A DNA stretch of 64,000 nt, from assembly GCA_036435485.1 (NCBI GenBank), contig CM071598.1, positions 200,735,148 through 200,799,147 of the forward strand, given 5' to 3'. The stretch comes from Saposhnikovia divaricata (Eukaryota; Streptophyta; Magnoliopsida; Apiales; Apiaceae). The position numbers and the translations under genes are program-made. The notes beneath the pieces are model-generated. The model was not told the DNA's origin. It worked only from the letters and a program-made list of their open reading frames with translations, and did no database searches. How positions within the stretch are numbered: position 1 is the stretch's first letter; each line of letters opens with the position of its first letter. Positions 56,601 through 64,000 of the stretch are shown here, one piece after another.

Positions 56601-59162
56601 GAATGCTACGTGGACGATATGATTGTTAAGTCCCTTTTCAGGGATCATGCCGAAGATCTGAGGGAATGTTTTGAAATGCTCAGAAGAAACAACATGAGGA
56701 TCAATCCGAACAAATGTACGTTTGGAGTGAATAGTGGGAAATTTCTGGGATACATGGTTAGCGCCAGAGGAATTGAAGCCAATCCGGAGAAGATTAAAGC
56801 AGTCATTGATATGGAGGCACCGAAGACAATCAGGGACATTCAAAAGCTGACCGGACGGCTAGCAGCCCTGAGGAGGTTCATCTCCCGATCGGCCGAAAAG
56901 GCCTTACCATTCTTTGAAGCGCTTCGGGGGTCCAAGAATTTCGAGTGGGGGCCAAATTGCCAGAAAGCATTCGAGGATGTTAAAGAGTACTTAGTGAAAG
57001 CCCCCCTCTTAATGAGACCCGACCCGAAGGAGACATTGCAGCTGTACTTGGCTGTGAACGATCGAACACTTGGAGCCGTGTTGGTCAAAGAACATGAAGG
57101 AAACCAGCATCCGGTATTCTATGTCTCTCATATTCTCAAGGACGCAGAAACAAGATATCCGAATGCAGAGAAGTTTGCCTATGGACTGGTAGTGGCCGCA
57201 AGAAAGCTAAGGCACTATTTCCAGGGAAGGACGATCAAAGTTGTAACCGATCAGCCGTTAAAGAAAATATTGCAAAGGCCAGAGGCATCGGGCAGAGTGG
57301 TTGCTTGGGCGATCGAATTGGGGGAGCATGATTTAGAGTATACACCGAGGACTTCGATCAAAGCCCAAGCATTGGCGGATTTCATAGTAGAATGCTCTTT
57401 TACGGGGCCGAATGACTTAGCTCCTGAAGAACAAATGATTCAGACACCGGGAAAGTGGAAGTTGTTTGTCGATGGTTCGGTCGCCAAGGAAAAGTGCGGG
57501 GCAGGGCTAATTCTTACAAGCCCAGAAGGATTCGAGATTTGTCAAGCTATCAGGTTCACTTTCCCGTTGACGAACAACGAAGCCGAATATGAAGCACTCT
57601 TGGCCGGGCTAGATTTGGCAAAAAATTTGGAAGTTAAGCACATAAGGGCGTTCAGTGATTCAATGTTGGTGGTAAAACAGTTCTCGGGAGAGTATGGGCA
57701 AAAAGATCCCCGAACCAAGGCATACGCCCTTAAGGTACGTGAACAATCTTTGCTGTTTGAAACTTTCGAATTAACTCAAGTAGCTAGAGAAAACAACAGT
57801 CGGGCAGACGCCCTCTCGAGGTTAGCTTCGGCAGAAACCCAAAACCTAAGTGGGTCCATCTATCTGACCGAAGTAAAGACACCTTCGTTAGACAAGAAGC
57901 AGTGCATGGAAATTCATCAAGGGGTCAATTGGATGACTCCCATCAGGGCCTTCTTGGAAAAAGGCATCCTACCACTTGACCGAAGAGAAGCACAGAAGGT
58001 TAAGTATCGGTCGGGAAATTACACTCTGGTCGGGGGCCGTTTGTTCAGACGATCGGTAAGCCAGCCGCTACTCAGATGTTTGGACAAAGATGAACAACAG
58101 CTTGCTTTGGAGACGGTTCATGAAGGGATTTGTGGAGAACATTTGGCAGGACGATCCTTAGCCTTCAAGATCCTTAGGCAGGGATTCTTCTGGCCAAAAA
58201 TGAAAGAAGACGCCACAGAGTATGCAAAGAAATGCAAGCAATGCCAGATATTCAGCACAATCCCGAAGCAACCTCCCGAAGAGATGTCTTCAGTCCTTAG
58301 CCCGATCCCATTTGCTATGTGGGCGGTCGATATTGTGGGGATCCTACCCACCAGCACTAAGCAAGCGAAATACTGTATTGTGGCAATCGACTATATGACA
58401 AAGTGGATAGAAGCAAAACCCCTTTCGGCCATCACCGAAGAGGCCGCGAAGAAATTCATGCTGGAACAGATCATCTTGAGGTTCGGCATACCTATGGTTT
58501 GTGTGTCCGATAACGGTACTCAATTCATTGGGAGCAAGTTCAGAAAATTCCTGGCTCAATTCGGGATAAAACAGAAGTTCAGTTCGGTAGGGCATCCCCA
58601 GGGAAATGGGGCGATCGAGGCGGCCAACAAAATCATTTTTGATGGAATCAAGAAAAGGCTGGGGGAAGCTAAGGGACTTTGGGCTGAAGAACTACCATGG
58701 GTCCTATGGGCTTACCGAACCACTACAAGATCTTCAACCGGGGAAACACCTTTCAAACTGGCCTTCGGAACTGATGCCCTTCTACCTGTCGAAGTTGGTT
58801 TAGAGTCGTACCGAACAGAAACGTTTAACGTGGAGACAAATGAGTTCGGACTTCGAGCAAATGTGGACTTACTAGAAGAAGAAAGAGAGGCTGCCCACCA
58901 AAGAAACTTAAGGTACCAACTGCAGGCAGCCCAGTACTATGATTCGGGGGTAAAGAAGAGATCTTTTCGAGCCGGGGACTTAGTGCTTCGGGAGTTAGCC
59001 ACCTCCATGCCAGCAAAAAAAGGCAAGCTTATGCCCAACTGGGAAGGTCCATATGTGGTGATTGAAGTGGTCCGACCAGGCACCTACAAATTGGCTCATC
59101 CGGACGGCAGCCCAGTCAAAAACACCTGGCACGCCGCTCGCCTTCGCCGTTTCTACCAGTAA
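53679..59162 (+). CDS. Tat-lineage gag-pol polyprotein, intact
   Basis: 1827 residues without a stop. I chose ATG 53679 (MANETEIPTADDG) because the upstream part of the frame is LTR and primer-binding site. A charged N-terminus precedes Gag (MFKTYLKGNASMWYRSLRP, about 230-360), an Arg/Asp repeat (DRRDDRRDDRRDD) and a zinc-knuckle-like CDYHRDKGHNTEEC near 453. Protease near 585 reads VDEGSSVNIL, with Glu where most retroviral-type proteases have Thr or Ser. Reverse transcriptase has the catalytic YVDDMIVKS near 977; RNase H follows; then a second RNase H of plant/archaeal type (LFVDGSVAKEKCGAGLIL near 1262, NNEAEYEALLAGL), typical of Tat. Integrase has an HHCC finger (HEGICGEHLAG...CKQC, 1480-1520) and a DDE core (AVDIVG, SDNGTQF near 1609, GNGAIEAANK near 1642). 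It probably supports autonomous retrotransposition. Confidence 0.95.
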   Translation: MANETEIPTADDGTMAVNTRTTPPITPRHLIFDEEGDIPSPEEQREILMKWREEQKAKGKRKEIEKEKSSREAERLAKKREADRLRLEALKIQREEIELQEKVLREALEAEDPELDDRRDKRPRTRIDEDESGDSESNSRRTRSKVVYSSDSEEEGPHMDDRIRRIEKAMFGERKVSHEPVVTEDVEHFRPPPGRQFPKMNEFNGKGDPEDHCEKYESLMTGMGHCDVMLCKMFKTYLKGNASMWYRSLRPRSIGSYEQVKKKFLRHYSHLYRREKDTEALIHCRQGPNEDLGDYLARFKEEAGMVTNLDKVKATGFLAAGLDPVKGKKLRSSLYDMPPKSLNDIYVRGEAIRRKLESIGGYKEKKNDRYDRRDDRRDDRRDDRRGRGDIKSRLNDTRPDKGAERRRDRDSTVFTPLNTPISKILHEIKGKPGFVRPPKLKTPENRRSDSKYCDYHRDKGHNTEECYHLKKLIERMIKDGELTQFVGDLRDKLESKEKRKEAESSEKYRGEVRTISGGTVLDRDSKTARKKYARQIYNLYQSSSAKQPLPISFTEDDYEDVIWPHEDPLVINPVIGENKIWRVLVDEGSSVNILYHRTYCKMNLGGEQLEPCHEAPLYGFGNQPVPIEGTITLSVMMGKAPYTAVKEAKFYVVRVDSPYNGILGRPALSLFQAVSSVPHLKLKFPTEHGVGEMRGDQKAARIIMLEDLEKDKDIEMTEAGKRKRNETEAGGSHQLLNIELEKFGADLSSPIAEPAAETEEVELYVGQSGKMIQIGKNMEPKLKEKVIKVIREFHDVFAWNPEDMPGLDPAVAKHCLNVDPEAKPVRQKRRNFAMERQKVIQVEVEKLLEAKFIEEIDYPDWLANVVVVKKSNGKWRMCVDYTDLNKHCPKDHYPLPNIDQLIDATSGHQILSFLDAFSGYHQIAMNAEDVPKTAFITPNGTYAYIKMPFGLKNAGATFQKMINKVFKAQIGRNMECYVDDMIVKSLFRDHAEDLRECFEMLRRNNMRINPNKCTFGVNSGKFLGYMVSARGIEANPEKIKAVIDMEAPKTIRDIQKLTGRLAALRRFISRSAEKALPFFEALRGSKNFEWGPNCQKAFEDVKEYLVKAPLLMRPDPKETLQLYLAVNDRTLGAVLVKEHEGNQHPVFYVSHILKDAETRYPNAEKFAYGLVVAARKLRHYFQGRTIKVVTDQPLKKILQRPEASGRVVAWAIELGEHDLEYTPRTSIKAQALADFIVECSFTGPNDLAPEEQMIQTPGKWKLFVDGSVAKEKCGAGLILTSPEGFEICQAIRFTFPLTNNEAEYEALLAGLDLAKNLEVKHIRAFSDSMLVVKQFSGEYGQKDPRTKAYALKVREQSLLFETFELTQVARENNSRADALSRLASAETQNLSGSIYLTEVKTPSLDKKQCMEIHQGVNWMTPIRAFLEKGILPLDRREAQKVKYRSGNYTLVGGRLFRRSVSQPLLRCLDKDEQQLALETVHEGICGEHLAGRSLAFKILRQGFFWPKMKEDATEYAKKCKQCQIFSTIPKQPPEEMSSVLSPIPFAMWAVDIVGILPTSTKQAKYCIVAIDYMTKWIEAKPLSAITEEAAKKFMLEQIILRFGIPMVCVSDNGTQFIGSKFRKFLAQFGIKQKFSSVGHPQGNGAIEAANKIIFDGIKKRLGEAKGLWAEELPWVLWAYRTTTRSSTGETPFKLAFGTDALLPVEVGLESYRTETFNVETNEFGLRANVDLLEEEREAAHQRNLRYQLQAAQYYDSGVKKRSFRAGDLVLRELATSMPAKKGKLMPNWEGPYVVIEVVRPGTYKLAHPDGSPVKNTWHAARLRRFYQ

Positions 59163-60050
59163 GCATACTGGTCCAACTTTTATTGCTTTTTTACTTCCGT
59201 ATTTTGTCTTATGCAACGTTATTCTGAATTCCATAAGCTAGCATCAATCTGTAATTAAATCTATGTAAGAGTTGCATGATTAATGAAAAGATTGTTTTGC
59301 TCCATTTTTTATCCGTTATTGTTAAGCTAAGTACATTTATAGCCAAAAAGCTAAGTACGCAATATTAAGCTTAATAGACCCATGTTTGGGGCCGACCGTA
59401 TAAAACATGCGCCCTTTAACTTACCGGTAGTGTTCAAGTACATTGTGTTTTAAGCTACAAATACTTGACAAATCCAAATTTGGGGCCGACCGAATAAAAT
59501 TTGGCCTCTTACAAAATTGTCTTAGTATTCAAGTTGCTTTGACATTAATTAAGGCCGGGAGAAAATATTTTTCAGCCGACCGAATGAGACCTTAATCATT
59601 TACAAAACCCCTTGAATACTTGGGGCCAGCTAGGTTACGACCAAAGATGCACAAAAAGGCAAGAATGGCCGAAGAAGCACAAAAATACAAGTAATTATGC
59701 TAAGGCGAAAATGGCCGAAGATGCATAAAAATATAAGTAATTATGCCAAGGCAATATAATGCCGAAGACGCATAAACATAAAAATAAAATAAATATGCTA
59801 AGGCAAAACGAAGCCGAAGAGGCATAAAAAAGAAAAATCATGCTAAGGCAAAACATAGCCAAAGACGCATGAACAGAAGCAGAAGCCAAATTAAGGCCGA
59901 AGCCGAAGACGCATAAAAGAAGAATATTATGCTAAGGCAAACTTAAATAAAACAAGCCCGAAGGCAAAGTAAAATATTACAAGCCCGAAGGCACGAATAA
60001 AGAGCCCGAAGGCAAAGTTAAACATTACAAGTTCGGAAATATTAAAATCT
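59163..60050. other. 3' untranslated region of the Tat element with tandem repeats
   Basis: At 59360-59590 the phrase 'ttggggccgaccg(t/a)ata' recurs at intervals of about 100 bp. At 59640-60035 units of about 35-45 bp recur ('gccgaagacgcataaaaa', 'atgctaaggcaaaa', then 'agcccgaaggcaaagtaaa'). Hypervariable tandem repeats in this position are known for Tat-group elements. Confidence 0.75.
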
Positions 60051-60056
60051 ACAAAA

Positions 60057-61870
60057 TTACAAGGCTTCATCAGCTGGAGGTTCGTCGGAGAGAGACTCAT
60101 CTTCGCCCGAAGAAACCTCTAAGGGTTGATCAGACTCCTCCCGACCAACCGGATCCGTCATCCCGAGCGAAGGATCTACCAGCTGAGTATGATCGAAGCC
60201 CAAAGAATGTGCTTTCAGTACAGCGCCGTCATACCCCAGTTGGTAGCATCTTTCTTCGGTCAGCTCCAGGGTCTTCTGCAGCTTCCGAACCTTTTTCCTT
60301 GAGAGCTTGAGCTGCTTGTTCCTCCACTCGACCCTAGCCCTCAAGGTGTCCATCTCCCGCAACTTTGCCTTCAAGGCATCATTTTCGGTCTTCAAGGAGT
60401 TAGATTGGCCGGTGACCCTCTCCAAGTCAGAAGTTGCATTCCGGAGGCCCTCTTCAGCCTTGATTGCCCGAACTTCAGTCTGGTTGGCCGCCTCCAGCTT
60501 TTTCTGGATACCCTCCATCCGTTCGGTCACTACGGCCGACCAAGAGACCCCCTGGAAACACACAAGGGAAAAGAATTAAACACTGAATACAAGTGAAAGA
60601 AATAACACCGAGAAAAAGCAAAGCTTACCATGGAGAGCAGAGCCAGCATTTCAGTACAAGCCTCAAGGTCGTTTGCCTTAGCAAACGTGGGCCTATCGGC
60701 TGGCAGAATGAGACCCCGGCAAAGATCGGGACCTACTATGGTGGACAGCTGGGGGGCAGGGACAATGATTTGATCTGTCTCAAGGACTCCCCAGGGAGGA
60801 TGGTATACTTTCAGTCCGGCATCTCCCGACCGACCCCTCTTTCGGGAATCGGTTGAGAGGGCCTGGACGATACCATCCCCCTGATCTCGCGGAGGAGAAG
60901 CCACTGGAGTTTCGCTTCCCCCACCAGTGCCGGGAACGGCTTCCAGCTCCTTGCCGGCCGATTGATCGGCAGCATCGGCTTCGGCCGTAGCAGCTATTGA
61001 GAGTTGAGCTGCCTTCTTGCGTTTGCGCTCAATAATGTGACCAAGAGAAGACACTGCACAAAAACAAGAGTGTTAAACATTGGCAACAAGAAATAAAAAT
61101 GCAGTAAAGGAAACACTCGGATGGAAAAAGTAAGGATATATGTTACCACTACCCCAGAGGGAGACCAACCAGGCGTTATCCCGGCTGTCCGATAGGGGAA
61201 CCCTACCCATATCGAGTTCACAAAGAAGACGATAATCGTGTTTGTCCGCCTCCAACAGCTCGGGATACTGCAACCTCGACGGGTCCAGATCCTGCCAGCG
61301 GCCGTACTTCTCCATTTTCGGGCCCGAGATAAAAACCCACTGCTCATGGGCCCCCCTATTGTTGGAGTTTGTCTGAGCCCAATCGGCCCTGCCGGTCCGA
61401 CGAGCGATAGTGTAGAAACCGTTGCTTTTAGAATTCCTCCGAAGCTCATAATGATGCCAGAACAGGGTTGTCCTCAGAGTCATCTTTTTGGCTAAGCATC
61501 GGGCTTGGAAAGCATTTATGTGAAAAAAGCTGTTCGGATCCAGCTGTCCTATGGCGATCCCAACTTGCCTCAGCAATTTTTTCAGCATTGGCAGCATCGG
61601 CAGCCGAAAGCCACACTTGAAGGCCATTTCGGATATGCCGGTGGCCACACTTCCGCCGAAGAGAGGTGGAACCTCAGGGTTGTGCCAAATACGGTCTTTC
61701 TTCCTGGGAGTGAAGAAGTACCAGACATTCCTCTCTACTAGGTATTTGGAATGGAACTCTTCTATTTTCTCCTCAGTCAGGCGCGACCGAAAGTTCGCCG
61801 CAGGATACTCCCCGACGTCACTGAACGGAGATACCTCCGAAGGACCGGCACCTTCGGTTGACCGATCCAT
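60057..61870 (-). CDS. Antisense spliced ORF of the Tat element (Transposase_28 / 'putative gypsy-type transposon'-like)
   Basis: Three exons (61870-61147, 61053-60629, 60551-60057) with canonical GT/AG sites and agreeing phases give 547 residues. Exon 1 holds a domain resembling the plant 'putative gypsy type transposon' family (AFKCGFRLPMLPMLKKLLRQ, VGIAIGQLDPNSFFHINAFQ, FWHHYELRR). Exon 2 has a basic patch (IERKRKKAAQL, also SRKRGRSGD) and a Pro/Gly-rich linker. Exon 3 is a long coiled coil (MEGIQKKLEAANQTE through LRKLQ-type heptads) with an acidic tail. It lies on the strand opposite gag-pol, between pol and the 3' LTR. Antisense extra ORFs in this place are described for Tat elements; their function is not established. 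The open reading across all exons suggests it is maintained. Confidence 0.8.
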
Positions 61871-62786
61871 GTCCCTGCATTCGGAAATGAAGAGACATTA
61901 GCTTTGTACTCGGACAAAGAAGACGAAAACAAAAAGGGGAGAGGCCGAGTACAGTGAGCCAGGATCGGTCGGAGAATCCTAAAATCTAAGGTTTGGCAAA
62001 TTACGGGTCATCTAAAAGTTATAAAGATCGGGACCGACCGAAGGGAGTTCTCAGGGTTTGGAAATCCCGAAGGACATCTCAACCCTAACAACTTCCAAGC
62101 GAATCTCAAAGTTCAAGTAAGGGGTTATATCAGAGCAACACAACGGAAACTAAAGGAAAAGACACGCATGTTCTACTCAAAACGACGAGAATAAACTGCA
62201 CGGGTAACCTTACATATGTGTACATATAGATACATACATGTGTGTATGAGTACAGAAAGCAGATAGGAACACAAAAGCAGGAAAGAAAGTAATTCAAGTA
62301 TGCGATGAATCGGAAAAAGAAGGGAATAATGAGAACTTACTGATTTGTTTAAGATCTCTGATAAGATCAAGTTCGTGGGGGTAGGCTTCTTGGACGTGAA
62401 TGTCGACTGGAATCGGCGATTTGGAGGCCTCCGGTGATGAAACAACGCTCCCAATTGTTGTTTGAGATTTCTCTGGAGGGAGTTTTTCCTTTGAATGTCA
62501 AAGAAATGATATGTGCGTAAAAGAAAGAAAGAAAGGAACTGTGGAGTTTAAATAGAAAAGATATGACGTTTGGACAGAGCCGTTTCATATTCAACGGCGG
62601 GGATTGAAGCGCAAATCTCGAGGACAGACAGTTGTCATCCATAAAGGGACACGACTTCCCAGGAGACGTCTCGGCCTTGTCCATCGCCATCCTTATCCGA
62701 AGGACACGTACGAAGACAGATTTCCGAAGATGGGCTTGGGCTTTAGCCTTCGTCCTGAGGATAGTTCCGAACGAAGCCTAGGGACA
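61871..62786. other. Leader and promoter region of the antisense ORF, up to the 3' LTR
   Basis: No further coding seen. On the minus strand a TATA-like CTATTTAAAC lies at 62555-62546. An AGTAAG donor-like site near 62340 suggests a spliced leader before the ATG at 61870. Polypurine-rich 'aagcctaggga' precedes the 3' LTR. Confidence 0.5.
62546..62555 (-). promoter_or_regulatory. TATA-like box for the antisense ORF
   Basis: The minus strand reads TCTATTTAAAC. About 675 bp of leader (possibly with an intron) would separate it from the ATG at 61870. Tentative. Confidence 0.3.
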
Positions 62787-63184
62787 TGTTAGAGGCCCAA
62801 CTTCTTACCGGGCTGGACCGAAAGCCCAATGAGGATAATTGGCTTGGAGAGGCTCCCGACTGGCGAGGGTCCATGTCATTCGGCCCAGTTATGTGCAACG
62901 GTCCATTCAGTTGTGTTCCCTGGGAACGTGGGAACGTGGGACACGTTCTCCATTCGTCCCACTCCCCGATAACTGCCAGAATAGAGAATAAGAAGGTTAA
63001 CAGAGGTCTGATATCATTCATTCAATCACATACACACAACACAAACACTCTGCGTTTACCTTTATTCATAAAAACCAGTTAACTTATTCTCACACCGGAG
63101 GTGAATCGGGGGGCCACACCCTCGCATTCTTCTTCAATTGTAGGTCCGACCGAACGGATACACCGACGGAAATTGGTTGCAACA
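62787..63184 (+). repeat. 3' LTR of the Tat element
   Basis: A complete 398-bp LTR, TGTTAGAGGCCC...TTGCAACA. No difference from the split 5' LTR was found across 394 aligned bases. Confidence 0.96.
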
Positions 63185-63296
63185 CTACTTATTTGCAATG
63201 TTCAACGAGGATAAGAAACCGGAGGATGAGAGGAACTTTGGCCTCTTTGGTCTCAATAAACAACCTCGCTGTGCAATAAATTTCCATGGAACTTAA
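63185..63296 (+). pseudogene. GH17 beta-1,3-glucanase, displaced 3' end
   Basis: Directly after the 3' LTR the frame TAC TTA TTT... reads YLFAMFNEDKKPEDERNFGL, then FGLNKQPRCAINFHGT and stop. YLFAMF(N/D)E and RNFGLF are the conserved C-terminal motifs of GH17 enzymes, including Glu and Asn positions near the sugar-binding cleft. It completes the gene whose first 328 codons end at 47968. A few codons usually found between TPKRP and YLFAMF are missing. Confidence 0.93.
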
Positions 63297-63311
63297 TGCT
63301 ATATATGTACG

Positions 63312-63684
63312 TGTTAAAATATTATAATCTAAACTTTGGTTTATTATTATTATTATTATCATTATCTAGAATGTTCATGAATGTACTTGAAATAGATTTT
63401 TGAGTTCAAGACCTTTAGCATTTCTAAATGGTTCATGTACTTGGGGAGTTACATATTAAATGAAGTGCATGTACTAGATGTGTTCTAGGAGATTCTATGT
63501 AGTCCTATAAATAGGACAATCTTTCAAACTTTGTAATTATATTAAAAACAATAATCAAATTATTTGAGTGAAATACAAGTGTGAGTTTCTTATATCTCTT
63601 TTGTGTGAGTAAGTTGTGTGATTATTGAGAACAAGTTTCTTCTCTTTAATCTCCAACATTTTATTATACACTTCAATTCCTACA
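63312..63684 (+). repeat. 5' LTR of a second Copia element
   Basis: TGTTAAAATATTATAATC...ATTCCTACA, 373 bp, with a TATA box (cctataaatagg near 63506). It begins 15 bp after the GH17 stop codon. The 3' LTR is beyond the window. Confidence 0.8.
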
Positions 63685-63687
63685 AAG

Positions 63688-63699
63688 TGGTATCAAGAG
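63688..63699 (+). other. Primer-binding site of the second Copia element
   Basis: TGGTATCAAGAGC, a near match to the initiator-Met tRNA site (TGGTATCAGAGC), 3 bp after the LTR. Confidence 0.8.
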
Positions 63700-63711
63700 C
63701 AAGGTTAAGAG

Positions 63712-64000
63712 ATGGCTTCCAACTACAAAATGTTACAACCTCAACTTCCTCGATTGACGGGAAAGAATTACAACCAATGGAGCATCCAAATGAAGGTTTT
63801 ATATGGCTCTCAAGATCTTTGTGATATTGTGGAGAATGGATATGAAGAACCGGAGAATCAAACAAATCTCTCAACACAACAATTAAACACTTTGAAGGAG
63901 AATCGAAAGAAAGACAAGAAGGCCCTCTACTTTATTTATCAAGCGGTGGATGAAGTAATTTTTGAGATAATTTCAACGGCGTCAACATCAAAGGAGGCAT
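63712..64000 (+). CDS. Copia gag, N-terminal part (runs out of the window)
   Basis: Open from ATG 63712 to the edge: MASNYKMLQPQLPRLTGKNY, NQWSIQMKVLYGSQDLCDIV, then KKDKKALYFIYQAVDEVIFE. This is the plant Copia gag start (P.L.G.NY..W...M..LL....LW..V). It begins 13 bp after the primer-binding site. No defect in the visible 96 codons, so the element may be intact. Confidence 0.88.
   Translation, partial: MASNYKMLQPQLPRLTGKNYNQWSIQMKVLYGSQDLCDIVENGYEEPENQTNLSTQQLNTLKENRKKDKKALYFIYQAVDEVIFEIISTASTSKEA

Larger units (their letters stand above)
47969..63184 (+). mobile_element. Tat-lineage Ty3/gypsy retrotransposon, young, inserted in the GH17 gene
   Basis: 5' LTR 47969-48203 plus 53463-53621 (split by a MULE) and 3' LTR 62787-63184. 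The two agree at every base I compared over the shared 394 bp. The primer-binding site TTTGGCGCCGTCTGTGGGA follows the 5' LTR at 53622. Gag-pol is open over 1827 codons with a second, plant-type RNase H domain, a Tat hallmark. A spliced antisense ORF lies between pol and the 3' LTR. The first 4 bp (TGTT) of the 5' LTR and any TSD are missing at the left junction, where AGAGGCCC fits both the gene and the LTR. Without the MULE the element is about 9.96 kb. Confidence 0.93.

Noticed and set aside
53516..57088. Several minus-strand frames opposite gag-pol
   Set aside because: They are shadows of the gag-pol coding frame, without domains or splice logic, unlike the true antisense gene at 60057-61870.
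62743..63082. Frames spanning the 3' LTR
   Set aside because: The same frames appear in the 5' LTR at 47948-48199; they are non-coding LTR sequence.

Overview
The window is nuclear DNA of a flowering plant, most likely a eudicot. It has intron-containing genes with GT/AG splice sites, an AT-rich background, and almost every class of plant transposable element: Copia, Ty3/gypsy of the Athila and Tat types, TRIM, CACTA, MULE, hAT, PIF-like, Helitron and MITEs. I cannot name the species. Few host genes remain, and most are broken.

Layout. At 0.7-4.7 kb three tandem F-box/PP2-type genes lie on the minus strand; only the first looks intact, and a 1.1-kb MULE-like element sits in the second. At 5.5-6.9 kb is a decayed hAT transposase. 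A 5.6-kb CACTA element (7166-12738, TSD ACA) carries a 310-bp TRIM, exons that look like a COP1-interacting-protein-7 relative, and a 174-bp tandem satellite. Around 12.7-18 kb are relics and a foldback MULE MITE. At 18.4-19.35 kb lies an RNase T2 (S-like RNase) pseudogene with a hAT MITE in its first exon. At 20.5-24.7 kb is an old, internally deleted Copia element. At 25.2-38.6 kb is a 13.3-kb Tat-like LTR element that has lost most of gag-pol but keeps plus-strand (antisense) coding remnants and minisatellites. A truncated Athila element with an open 1369-residue gag-pol is nested in it. At 40.2-44.0 kb a TIR element holds a 2.8-kb Helitron with an internal ~0.92-kb tandem duplication. A second CACTA element (44036-45385) and a hAT element (45965-46640) follow.

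The most striking locus is 46.9-63.3 kb. A secreted GH17 beta-1,3-glucanase gene is cut just before its C-terminal segment by a 15.2-kb Tat-lineage retrotransposon, and the gene's last 36 codons reappear after the 3' LTR. The two LTRs are identical over the shared 394 bp. The element encodes an open 1827-residue gag-pol and, on the opposite strand, a three-exon 547-residue ORF whose splice phases all agree. Its 5' LTR is in turn split by a 5250-bp MULE with identical 173-bp TIRs and a perfect 9-bp TSD. The MULE carries a four-exon MURA transposase and a convergent small GRF zinc-finger/membrane protein gene. Both insertions are young and possibly still active. A further Copia element starts 15 bp beyond the GH17 stop codon and runs out of the window.

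Gene identities come from motifs read by eye. Boundaries given with TSDs were read base by base; others are approximate.
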